Source: JACQFK01 sp035644495 (GTDB taxonomy: Bacteria > Planctomycetota > MHYJ01 > JACPRB01). From it: a stretch of 14,338 nucleotides of DNA. The position numbers and the translations under genes are program-made. The stretch is from positions 1-14,338 of the forward strand of contig DASQOM010000164.1 in assembly GCA_035644495.1 (NCBI GenBank), written 5' to 3'. Below, one piece after another: positions 6,743-12,669 of the stretch. Each line of letters opens with the position of its first letter. The first letter of the stretch is position 1. Below the pieces are notes generated by a model that was not told where the DNA came from, made no database searches, and was given only the letters and a program-made list of their open reading frames with translations.

Positions 6743-7151
6743 GGAGCGACACCAGAATTTCGCGGGGCGTCGGACGGTCGCGGTGCTCCCAGAGATAGAT
6801 GCCCTGCCACGTGCCCAGGGCGAGTTTCCCGTCGAGGATCGGAACCGACAGGCTGACCTGCGTCAGCACGGACTTGATGTGCGACGGCATGTCGTCGTCG
6901 CCCTCGAGCGTGTGGGTGATCCACGGCGCGTTTTCCGGCACGAGCCGCTCCATGAACGTCTCGAGGTCGTGCCGCGCGCTCGGATCATAATTCTCCTGGA
7001 TGATCAGGCTGGCGGACGTGTGGCGGATGAACAGCGTGCACATTCCGGTCGACAGTCCGGCCTTCGCGACGAGTCGCGCGACCTGATCGGTGATGTCCAG
7101 GAGCCCCTTCCGGGGCGCGCAAACGCTCAGCGACTGGGTGGAGACGGGCAT
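6735..7151 (-). CDS. YjbQ/UPF0047 family protein (secondary thiamine-phosphate synthase type)
   Basis: 138 residues, the normal length for this single-domain family (TIGR00149). Hallmark motifs are intact: HTSASLIIQENYDP (44-57), EGDDDMPSHIKS (83-94) and LGTWQGIYLWEHRDRP (112-127), which hold the conserved His, Asp, Glu and Trp residues of the trimeric pocket. Weak thiamine-phosphate synthase activity has been reported for family members, but the physiological role is unsettled and no other thiamine gene is nearby. The ATG at 7151 gives the full-length protein. The 3' end overlaps the peroxiredoxin start by 8 bp, and a doubtful small ORF ends 3 bp upstream. Confidence 0.93.
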   Translation of the reverse strand: MPVSTQSLSVCAPRKGLLDITDQVARLVAKAGLSTGMCTLFIRHTSASLIIQENYDPSARHDLETFMERLVPENAPWITHTLEGDDDMPSHIKSVLTQVSLSVPILDGKLALGTWQGIYLWEHRDRPTPREILVSLHE

Positions 7152-7154
7152 GGC

Positions 7155-7511
7155 CTAGGTTACCGGAATCGACGGCAAGTCGAAATCTCTTTGGACGGCA
7201 CGGTGCGACAGGAGTCCCATCAGCGTCCAGGTTCCGATCACCACCGGGAGAGGGACCCGGGACAACAGGAAAGCGCGCAGCGGAGTCGACGACTCCTTCC
7301 CCTCAGGTCGACCCGTCGGCAGACTGCCGTATCCCTGGCCGTCGGCATTCCCTCCCTCCGGACCCCCTCCCTGGGGAGGCGTCTTGCGAGGGACCCCCTC
7401 GCATCGATCGCCGATCTTGTACTCAGACGTCGACGACCATCTCCGCCGCCGCCCGGCATCGAGGTCATGGAAGCCTGGCTCGGAGATGGCTGAACATGCC
7501 CATCCGTCCAC
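7155..7511 (-). CDS. Doubtful small ORF with C-terminal hydrophobic segment
   Basis: This 118-residue reading, from GTG at 7511 (5 bp after the exonuclease-like stop) to TAG at 7155-7157 (3 bp before the YjbQ-family ATG), fits the operon spacing. It has a polar Gly/Pro-rich first part (about 25-75) and one hydrophobic stretch (VPLPVVIGTWTLMGLLS) near the end, suggesting a C-terminally anchored small membrane protein. I recognise no family. Against it: roughly 70% of codons end in G/C by hand count, lower than the neighbours; the start is a weak GTG; and the DNA holds three inverted repeats that suit an untranslated spacer better. A 76-residue ORF in another minus frame (7238-7468) is even less convincing. 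If no gene is real here, this is a spacer of about 365 bp. Confidence 0.28.
   Translation of the reverse strand: MDGWACSAISEPGFHDLDAGRRRRWSSTSEYKIGDRCEGVPRKTPPQGGGPEGGNADGQGYGSLPTGRPEGKESSTPLRAFLLSRVPLPVVIGTWTLMGLLSHRAVQRDFDLPSIPVT
7282..7403. repeat. Cluster of three short inverted repeats
   Basis: Three perfect inverted repeats occur within 122 bp: GGAGTCG-A-CGACTCC (7282-7296), CCTCC-CTGG-GGAGG (7366-7379) and TGCGAGGG-ACC-CCCTCGCA (7385-7403, 8-bp stem with 3-nt loop). The last two are almost back to back. None is followed by a U-run, so ordinary intrinsic termination is unlikely. They lie between the exonuclease-like and YjbQ-family genes and could form RNA structure in an operon spacer, perhaps for processing or attenuation. 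Confidence 0.45.
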
Positions 7512-7516
7512 CGCCC

Positions 7517-7993
7517 TTACCCTTCCGCGAAGAAGTGCTTCAGCTGGATCTCCGCATCCTGGACGGCGACGTGCGGCAGATCGACCTTGAAGATCTTCCC
7601 CTTCGCCTGGAACCAGGAGGACGCGCAAACCGACTTGAAGCCGAAGGGATTCTCGCCGAGATGGGTCCAGGAGTACCAGACGATCCAGGGCCAGTCGAAC
7701 GCGGCCGGCCGCGCGATGAAGAGCGCCTTCTTCTCCAGCAGAGGCGCGCTCCAGGCCGCGAAGCGCTTCATCGCCTCGGCGGGCGCCTCGCCCGACTTCT
7801 TCGCCTTCTCGAAGGAATCGCGGCTCGCGACGACGGCGGTTCCGATCGGCCGGATCAGCGCCTCGAAGCGGTCGACCATGCCGTCCTGGATCGACCCGGC
7901 CACGGCGCCCAGCTCCGTCATCGAATGGGTGCCGATGATCGGACCGCTGGTTTCGATATCGACCATGATCCAGAGCTGCGGGTCGCGGGCCAT
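7517..7993 (-). CDS. DEDDh exonuclease-like protein (DnaQ/RNase T fold)
   Basis: Stand-alone 3'-5' exonuclease-like domain of 158 residues (166 if the upstream ATG at 8017 is used). All five DEDDh residues are visible: Asp and Glu in VDIETSG (Exo I), Asp in AAFDWPW (Exo II), and His and Asp in PHVAVQDAE (Exo III, H-x4-D). Catalysis on nucleic-acid ends with two metal ions is therefore plausible, but DNA or RNA preference cannot be told. It is shorter than polymerase III epsilon and lacks a clamp-binding or polymerase-binding extension. The ATG at 7993 is preferred because GGGGG lies just before it and the ATG at 8017 lacks a Shine-Dalgarno; a 5-bp hairpin (CCCGA/TCGGG) sits between the two starts. 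It follows the TPR lipoprotein gene closely. Confidence 0.75.
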   Translation of the reverse strand: MARDPQLWIMVDIETSGPIIGTHSMTELGAVAGSIQDGMVDRFEALIRPIGTAVVASRDSFEKAKKSGEAPAEAMKRFAAWSAPLLEKKALFIARPAAFDWPWIVWYSWTHLGENPFGFKSVCASSWFQAKGKIFKVDLPHVAVQDAEIQLKHFFAEG

Positions 7994-8036
7994 GCCCCCG
8001 ATCTTACTCGGGAGCATGGCCGCGTCGAGGGTCTTT

Positions 8037-9689
8037 CTACTTCGATTCCGGGAGGCAGAGGCAGGACGACGTGATCGGGAGGTCGGCGTTCTTCCAGACC
8101 TCCTTGAACTGCGCCTCGACCTCGGCGGCCTCGGGCTTCCTGCCCTGGGCGCCGAGGCTGCGGGACAGGCCGAACAGCGACCAGCCGTTGTTCGGCCAGT
8201 GCTTCAGGTCCTCCTTATAGACTTCCTCCGCCTCCGCGGGCTTGCCGGAGCGCAGAAGCGCCGCGCCCAGCGTGTGCCGCACGGGCTGAATCCAGTCGGG
8301 CGGCTCGTCGTAGCGCAGCGCGTCCTCACGCACGACGGCGTCGCGCAGCATCGCGAATGCCTCCGTCTCCTTCCCTTCGCGGTACAGGATTTCCCCGTCC
8401 ATCATCTTCTCCGCGACGGCCATCAGATCCGCGGCGGCGTTGTTGCCGAACGTCGCCTCCTTCGCGACCTTCCCCCTCGCCTCCCCGAATTTCTTCTGCT
8501 CGTCCCGAGCCTCCGCGGTCTTTCCGAGGGCGGCATAGGACACGGCCCGGGCGAAGCGCCACAGCGCGCGCGACAGCGGGAAGAGCTCCTTCGGTTCCGG
8601 CTCCTTCAGCATCTCCTCCCATCGTCCGAAACGCAGATGGACTTCGAACGGCGACGCCAGGAATCCGTCGACCAGGGGCGCGAACGCGGCCAGGAACTCC
8701 TCCGGCATCCCGGCGATCATCGACTTCAGCGACTCCGTGGCCTGCCGGCTCTCGCCGCGCATCATCGACGCGAACGCGAGCATGTGATGGTTGTGCGCCA
8801 TATAGAGGCGGTAGAAGCCCGGCGGCTTTGCCCGATTGATGTAGGCCGCGTCGCTCGCCATCGCGATCTTGTTGGCTGTCACCGCTGCTTCCCAGCGGCC
8901 GCGGCGCACGTCGATGTGCGACGGCATGTGGACCAGGTGGCCCAGGCCCGGCGTCAGCGTGCGGAGCGTGTCGGCCGCGGCGTCCGCCCGGCCCGGGTCG
9001 GGCGACGCCTCCACGGCGTGGATATACAGGTGCAGCGCGAGAGGATGCTTGGGATCCAGCCGGATCGTCTCCTCGAGGACCGCGACGATTTCCGGCGTCT
9101 CCGGCTGCGGCTTCCCATCGACGGTCCACAAGTCCCAGGGCCGGGTGTCCATGAGCGCCTCCGCGAAGAGCGCGCCGCCGTCGGCGTCCTTCGGATGCGA
9201 CTTCCGGACCTCGCGCATCGCGGCGGCGTAGGCTTTGTCGAGGCCGCTGCGGTCCTCGGGCTGCGGATCCGCGTAGCGTTTCCCGAGCGCGTCGATCAGG
9301 GCCTTCTCGACCGCCGACGCCCCGCCGGACAGCTCGCGCGCCCTGGCAAGCCATTTCCACGCCGCCTTCGCATGCGCCTCGTCGACCATCGGATTATTGA
9401 TGTGCGGCCCGTTCGCGAGCGAGACGCCCCAGGCCGCCATCGCGCACGTCGGATCGATGTCGGCCGCCTTCTCGAACGAGCGGATGGCCTCGTCGTGATT
9501 GAACGCGTAGAGGAAGTTCAATCCCTGGTCGAACCAGGCCTGGGCTTCCGTCGACTTCGTCCCGATCGCTCGATGATGCGCGCCCATGCCGGGGAAGCGC
9601 CCTTCCGGCAACGCCCCCGTCGATTCCTGACCGGCGCACCCCGCCTCGACGAGGCCGACCATCAATGCCGCAATCGCAAATCGTTTCAT
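8037..9689 (-). CDS. TPR-repeat lipoprotein, unknown function
   Basis: A 550-residue exported protein. The N-terminus is a lipoprotein-like signal peptide ending at Cys18 in VEAGC; Glu at the -3 position makes the lipobox atypical, so lipidation is likely but not certain. TPR helices are clear at about 48-81 (AWFDQGLNFLYAFNHDEAIRSF region) and recur at about 245-275, 390-420 and 470-525 (LGAALLRSGKPAEAEEVY). A conserved-looking HHRAIGTKS (38-46) and several His-rich helices (HLYIHAVE, HMPSHID, AHNHHM) stand out and might bind metal. The protein ends in SSCLCLPESK, with a CxC. It resembles a widespread group of secreted bacterial TPR proteins of unknown role. The ATG at 9689 starts the signal peptide and has GGGAGG 9 nt upstream; the reading frame stays open upstream, but that extension would bury the signal. 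Confidence 0.85.
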   Translation of the reverse strand: MKRFAIAALMVGLVEAGCAGQESTGALPEGRFPGMGAHHRAIGTKSTEAQAWFDQGLNFLYAFNHDEAIRSFEKAADIDPTCAMAAWGVSLANGPHINNPMVDEAHAKAAWKWLARARELSGGASAVEKALIDALGKRYADPQPEDRSGLDKAYAAAMREVRKSHPKDADGGALFAEALMDTRPWDLWTVDGKPQPETPEIVAVLEETIRLDPKHPLALHLYIHAVEASPDPGRADAAADTLRTLTPGLGHLVHMPSHIDVRRGRWEAAVTANKIAMASDAAYINRAKPPGFYRLYMAHNHHMLAFASMMRGESRQATESLKSMIAGMPEEFLAAFAPLVDGFLASPFEVHLRFGRWEEMLKEPEPKELFPLSRALWRFARAVSYAALGKTAEARDEQKKFGEARGKVAKEATFGNNAAADLMAVAEKMMDGEILYREGKETEAFAMLRDAVVREDALRYDEPPDWIQPVRHTLGAALLRSGKPAEAEEVYKEDLKHWPNNGWSLFGLSRSLGAQGRKPEAAEVEAQFKEVWKNADLPITSSCLCLPESK

Positions 9690-9711
9690 GGTTGCCGTCC
9701 CTCCCGAACAG

Positions 9712-9740
9712 TTCATACGGACCTGAGGCCGGATGCGCAA
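9712..9740 (-). promoter_or_regulatory. Possible promoter for the TPR-lipoprotein operon
   Basis: On the minus strand, TTGCGC (9740-9735), a 17-bp spacer and TATGAA (9717-9712) match the sigma70 pattern moderately (three and four of six bases). Transcription would start near 9705, very close to the GGAGGG ribosome binding site (9704-9699), so the exact start is doubtful. Confidence 0.33.
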
Positions 9741-9754
9741 GGCGCCGGGCCGGA

Positions 9755-10126
9755 TCAGAACTGCGCGTCGATGGCGACCGCTCCCTTGACGAACGTCTTG
9801 ATGGCCGCGGCAGGGATGTCCTTCGCGGACGTCAATTTCAAACTGCGCACCGTCTTGCCGGTGCCGGCGAGCAGCCGCTTCGGATCCTTCAGCAGCCTGC
9901 CGTGGTGAAAGAAGATGCTGACGTGGCCCTTCGCGCCCATGAGGGCGCAAAGCATCTTGTTCTTCGAATAGCAGGGCATGCCCCACTTGAGCTCGGCGCG
10001 GAGCGCCGGGTCGGCCGACATCACGAGCTTATGGAGCTTCTCCGCGATCGCGCGCGGCTCCGGGTTGAGCTTCTTGAACCAGGGGGCTACCGGTTTCCCC
10101 AGGTCGGCACGGACTTTCTGAACCAT
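9755..10126 (-). CDS. DUF1801 (YdhG-like) protein
   Basis: 123 residues, a typical size for the DUF1801 fold, which is structurally related to frataxin-like proteins; B. subtilis YdhG/Fra has been proposed as an iron chaperone, but most family members are uncharacterised. Recognisable features are the helix EPRAIAEKLHKLVMSADP, then ELKWGMPCYSKNKMLCALMGAKGHVSIFFHHG, where the KWGMPCY and GHVSIFF blocks are the family's hallmark, and the C-terminal AIKTFVKGAV helix. No signal peptide, so probably cytoplasmic. The start was placed at 10126 because GGGAGG lies 5 nt upstream; an in-frame codon 27 bp earlier has no such signal. It is downstream of the terminator that ends the glutathione peroxidase gene, so it probably has its own promoter. 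Confidence 0.85.
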   Translation of the reverse strand: MVQKVRADLGKPVAPWFKKLNPEPRAIAEKLHKLVMSADPALRAELKWGMPCYSKNKMLCALMGAKGHVSIFFHHGRLLKDPKRLLAGTGKTVRSLKLTSAKDIPAAAIKTFVKGAVAIDAQF

Positions 10127-10131
10127 GGGCG

Positions 10132-10137
10132 CCTCCC
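10132..10137 (-). promoter_or_regulatory. Ribosome binding site fixing the DUF1801 start
   Basis: GGGAGG on the minus strand, 5 nt from the ATG at 10126. It lies inside the reading frame of the longer ORF from 10153, which argues that the shorter protein is the real one. Confidence 0.7.
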
Positions 10138-10173
10138 GGGCTGATGATGCCACGGGACGAATCGCGGGCCAAG

Positions 10174-10209
10174 AAAAAACCCCGCGCGGATCGGTCGATC
10201 CGCGCGGGG
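10174..10209 (-). terminator. Intrinsic terminator of the glutathione peroxidase gene
   Basis: A perfect 13-bp GC-rich stem (10180-10192 with 10197-10209, arm CCCCGCGCGGATC) with a 4-nt loop is followed on the minus strand by six U residues (A-run 10174-10179). It begins 17 bp after the stop codon of the glutathione peroxidase gene, the ideal arrangement for rho-independent termination, and insulates the DUF1801 gene from read-through. Confidence 0.92.
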
Positions 10210-10225
10210 CTTCCGGAATTCCTGC

Positions 10226-10801
10226 CTACTGCTTCAAGGCCGCTTCGATGTCGCCGCGCAGGCCGGCGTCGTCGGGGGCCACGGCGCTCTTGTAGAACTT
10301 CACGACCTTGCCGTTCTTCGCGACGAGGTACTTGGAGAAGTTCCAGGCCGGAAGCTCCTTCGCCTGGGCCTGGAGGTTGGCATAGATCGGCGACTGCTCC
10401 TTGCCGGCCTTCGTCACGACCTTCTCGAAGAGCGGGAAGGTCACGCTGTACTTGCTGGAGCAGAATTTCTGGATCTCCTCGGGGGAGCCGGGCTCCTGGC
10501 CGCCGAAGTCGTTGCTCGGGAAGGCGAGGATCACGAAGTTCCTGTCCTTCAGCTCCTCATAGAGCTTCTCCAGCCCGGTGTACTGCTTCGTGAAGCCGCA
10601 CTGGCTCGCGACGTTCACCACCAGCGTCACTTTGCCGGAGTACTCCTTGAGGTCCGCCGGCTTGCCGTCCAGCGACTTGGTCTGCAGCTTGTAGAGCGAA
10701 TCCGCAGGCAAGGGCAGCTCCTTTTTCTTCTTCTCCTGAGCGAACGCCGGCGCCACCAGGGCGACCGACACCGCCAGAGCAATATACGCGATAGACCGCA
10801 T
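10226..10801 (-). CDS. Exported glutathione peroxidase family protein (Cys type)
   Basis: A 191-residue thiol peroxidase that would reduce hydrogen peroxide or lipid peroxides outside the cytoplasm. A Sec signal peptide (1-21, ending APAFA before QE) precedes the GPx domain. Peroxidatic Cys68 is in VNVASQCGFTKQY (62-74), followed by LAFPSNDFGGQEPGS (92-106) with catalytic Gln102 and by WNF (153-155) with the Trp and Asn of the tetrad. Cys114 in KFCSSKYSVTFPLF matches the resolving Cys of thioredoxin-dependent GPx enzymes, so glutathione is probably not the true reductant. A Lys-rich patch (EKKKKE) follows the signal peptide. The ATG at 10801 was chosen because GAGGAG lies 7 nt upstream; a TTG five codons earlier overlaps that site. 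It is a single-gene unit ended by a strong terminator and divergent from the unknown secreted protein gene. Confidence 0.93.
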   Translation of the reverse strand: MRSIAYIALAVSVALVAPAFAQEKKKKELPLPADSLYKLQTKSLDGKPADLKEYSGKVTLVVNVASQCGFTKQYTGLEKLYEELKDRNFVILAFPSNDFGGQEPGSPEEIQKFCSSKYSVTFPLFEKVVTKAGKEQSPIYANLQAQAKELPAWNFSKYLVAKNGKVVKFYKSAVAPDDAGLRGDIEAALKQ

Positions 10802-10808
10802 GATTCTT

Positions 10809-10814
10809 CTCCTC
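10809..10814 (-). promoter_or_regulatory. Ribosome binding site fixing the glutathione peroxidase start
   Basis: GAGGAG on the minus strand with ideal 7-nt spacing to the ATG at 10801. The upstream in-frame TTG at 10816-10814 overlaps it and is therefore unlikely to be used. Confidence 0.75.
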
Positions 10815-10903
10815 AATGCATATACCCTTACACGCGGAACCCGCCGGACGGGGCGCGGAAAAGTGCAACGCCACCGACCCCCGCCGACATAGTAAGATCA
10901 ACG

Positions 10904-12601
10904 ATGCGCCGCTGGACTATATTCCCCCTGCTGCTCGCCCTTCCGGGCGCGCAGGACGTCCCCAACTTCGACGCGGGCCTCCACGAGCTGACGGATGTCA
11001 GCGTGGCGGGCTGGAATCATCGCCTGGGTCCCGACTACTCCTCGTCGATCCCTTCCGGCGAGCGGAAGAAGATCCCGAAGCTCTACCAGCCCCCCTCGCA
11101 GTTCTGCCCTCCCGCGCGGAACGCCAAGGGCATGACGTACGAAGTGGGCGGGCCCCCCGCCAAGGAGGCCGGCGACTTCAGCAGCACGCAGGCCCAGGTG
11201 CTCTATGCCACCGAGTCCGGCGGCTCGGGGCTCGACCGCGTCCTCATCCTCGACATGGGGAACAAGTGCTTCAGCGAGAAGCCCGAGCCTCCGTGGTGGG
11301 GAGGCTTCCGGCCCGAGCCCGCGGTGCAGGAATGGCGCGAGAAGCGGGGGGCGACCCCCGGCGGCCCCGTCGGCATCTCCCGCGGAACCGGGACGTGGTC
11401 CAACCACGCCGTCATCGTCTTCCGGAACGGCCTGGTGGGGACGGCCGGCACCGCCACCTCCCAGAGCACCCATCCCACCTTCCAGTTCCCCGCCGACAAG
11501 GTCCCGACCGCCGTTGCCGTCACCCCGCGCAACGAGATGGCGCTCATCACGGTCTTCGATACGAGGCAGCGCAAAGGCCAGCTGGCGGTGATCGCGCTGG
11601 AAAGTTTCGCGCCGAACTTCGCCCATGACTGGCACGAGCGCGTGCCGCTGCTTCCCAGCGTCGCGAGCTACTCGGACATGAAGCTGCTGGGCTACGTCGA
11701 TCTTCCGATCAAGCTCCCCTCCGCCGTCAGCGGCGGCGGCAATGCGGGAGGCGGCTGGCTGCATTCCAGCAACGGCCAGAACGCCCTCCCGAAGGACCTC
11801 AACCTCGGCGATGCCGGCACCCGGGCCTCGTTCCTCAAGGGCAGCAACGACAGTTGGGTGAGCTCGAGCGGCTTCGCCGTCGTGCTCTCGAAAACCGAGC
11901 AGAAGGCGGTGCTCGTCGATCTGCGCCCCCTCTTTGCCGGCGTCCGCCAGGCCTACTTCGGCGGCGATCAGAGCTGGGCGAAGACGCGCGAGCTCGGGCC
12001 GAAGCCCGCGCAGTGGCCCTGGACCTTCGATTCGGAGTCGTCGCTCCGGCCCGTCGTGGTCGGCGACATCGACGTCCCGAAACCCGTCAGCGTTTTCGCC
12101 CGGACGACGGGAGGAGAGCACGCCCGGGCGTTCATTGGCTGCCAGGACGGCACGCTGATCAGCTATAAGGTCGGCGCGGACGGGCTCCAGGAGGCGGGCC
12201 GGATGACGGTCGGCCGAAACCCCGTCTGGATCGCCGGCAAGGGCAGCCACGGCGGACCCGACACGGGATTCATCGTCGTCAGCCGCGCCGAGCGCTCGCT
12301 CCAGTGGGTCCGGTTCGCAAAGGACCAGGGCAGCATCGTCCGAGAGCTCCGCGACGAGCGGATGATCGATCCCGTCTACGCCGAGGTCGCCGATACGCAC
12401 GGCATCGAGACGCAGATCGTCACAGTGGCCGACTTCAAGGGCCGGCGGATCATCAATTATCGCTGCAGCCCGGTGATCTTCGCGACCAACGGCGGCGCAA
12501 AATTCGGCTGCGGACCGAAAGGCGACGAGGAATTCGAGTGCGGCGGGGTCCTGAGTTTCCCCGGCAATCCCATCGCCGTCAGTGGCACCAATGTGAACTG
12601 A
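10904..12601 (+). CDS. Large secreted protein of unknown function
   Basis: 565 residues that I cannot place in a family. A short signal peptide (MRRWTIFPLLLALPGAQ) is followed by soluble sequence rich in Gly, Pro, Ser and Trp, with recurring beta-strand-like patterns (RVLILDMG, HAVIVFRNGLVG, TAVAVTPRNEMALITVFD, FAVVLSKTEQKAVLVDL, ARAFIGCQDGTLISYKVG, GFIVVSRAERSLQWVRF). These spaced blocks, each two strands with a turn, recall a beta-propeller of the YVTN/WD type, but that is inference. GISRGTGTWSNHAV and the SGGGNAGGGWLHSSNGQ stretch look like conserved loops. Several Cys lie near the C-terminus (GCQDG, YRCSP, GCGPKGDEEFECGG) and may form disulfides outside the cytoplasm. No membrane anchor is visible. 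It is divergent from the glutathione peroxidase gene and lies 68 bp upstream of cydA, though a cydA promoter may separate them. Confidence 0.8.
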   Translation: MRRWTIFPLLLALPGAQDVPNFDAGLHELTDVSVAGWNHRLGPDYSSSIPSGERKKIPKLYQPPSQFCPPARNAKGMTYEVGGPPAKEAGDFSSTQAQVLYATESGGSGLDRVLILDMGNKCFSEKPEPPWWGGFRPEPAVQEWREKRGATPGGPVGISRGTGTWSNHAVIVFRNGLVGTAGTATSQSTHPTFQFPADKVPTAVAVTPRNEMALITVFDTRQRKGQLAVIALESFAPNFAHDWHERVPLLPSVASYSDMKLLGYVDLPIKLPSAVSGGGNAGGGWLHSSNGQNALPKDLNLGDAGTRASFLKGSNDSWVSSSGFAVVLSKTEQKAVLVDLRPLFAGVRQAYFGGDQSWAKTRELGPKPAQWPWTFDSESSLRPVVVGDIDVPKPVSVFARTTGGEHARAFIGCQDGTLISYKVGADGLQEAGRMTVGRNPVWIAGKGSHGGPDTGFIVVSRAERSLQWVRFAKDQGSIVRELRDERMIDPVYAEVADTHGIETQIVTVADFKGRRIINYRCSPVIFATNGGAKFGCGPKGDEEFECGGVLSFPGNPIAVSGTNVN

Positions 12602-12617
12602 GCCCTTCGCAAGGGCT
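12601..12617 (+). terminator. Weak hairpin after the secreted-protein gene
   Basis: AGCCCTT-CGC-AAGGGCT forms a 7-bp stem with a 3-nt loop beginning at the last base of the stop codon. Only a short T-containing tail (TTAT) follows, so termination would be inefficient; it may instead stabilise the transcript end. Confidence 0.35.
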
Positions 12618-12631
12618 TATCCTCCGGTCGC

Positions 12632-12661
12632 TTGACGCTGCCCCGTGTCCGCTGTTAGGGT
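12632..12661 (+). promoter_or_regulatory. Possible cydA promoter
   Basis: TTGACG (12632-12637), an 18-bp spacer and TAGGGT (12656-12661) resemble a sigma70 promoter with a good -35 and a poor -10. Transcription would start around 12668, almost at the ATG (12670), giving a nearly leaderless mRNA; the same bases (AGGGTGG, 12657-12663) would serve as a ribosome binding site if transcription starts further upstream. Confidence 0.3.
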
Positions 12662-12669
12662 GGCCCGCG

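Noticed and set aside
7587..9908. Long plus-strand open frame of about 770 codons
   Set aside because: It runs antisense across the exonuclease-like and TPR lipoprotein genes, both with clear motifs, and its own translation is low-complexity and Arg-rich.
9690..9986. Upstream extension of the TPR lipoprotein frame
   Set aside because: It would bury the signal peptide and overlap the DUF1801 gene; the ATG at 9689 has a good ribosome binding site.
10898..12400. Minus-strand open frame of about 500 codons
   Set aside because: Antisense to the secreted protein gene, which has a signal peptide and sensible composition; the antisense product has neither.
12304..12669. Upstream extension of the cydA reading frame
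   Set aside because: It overlaps the end of the secreted protein gene, is Arg-rich, and CydA normally begins at the ATG at 12670.
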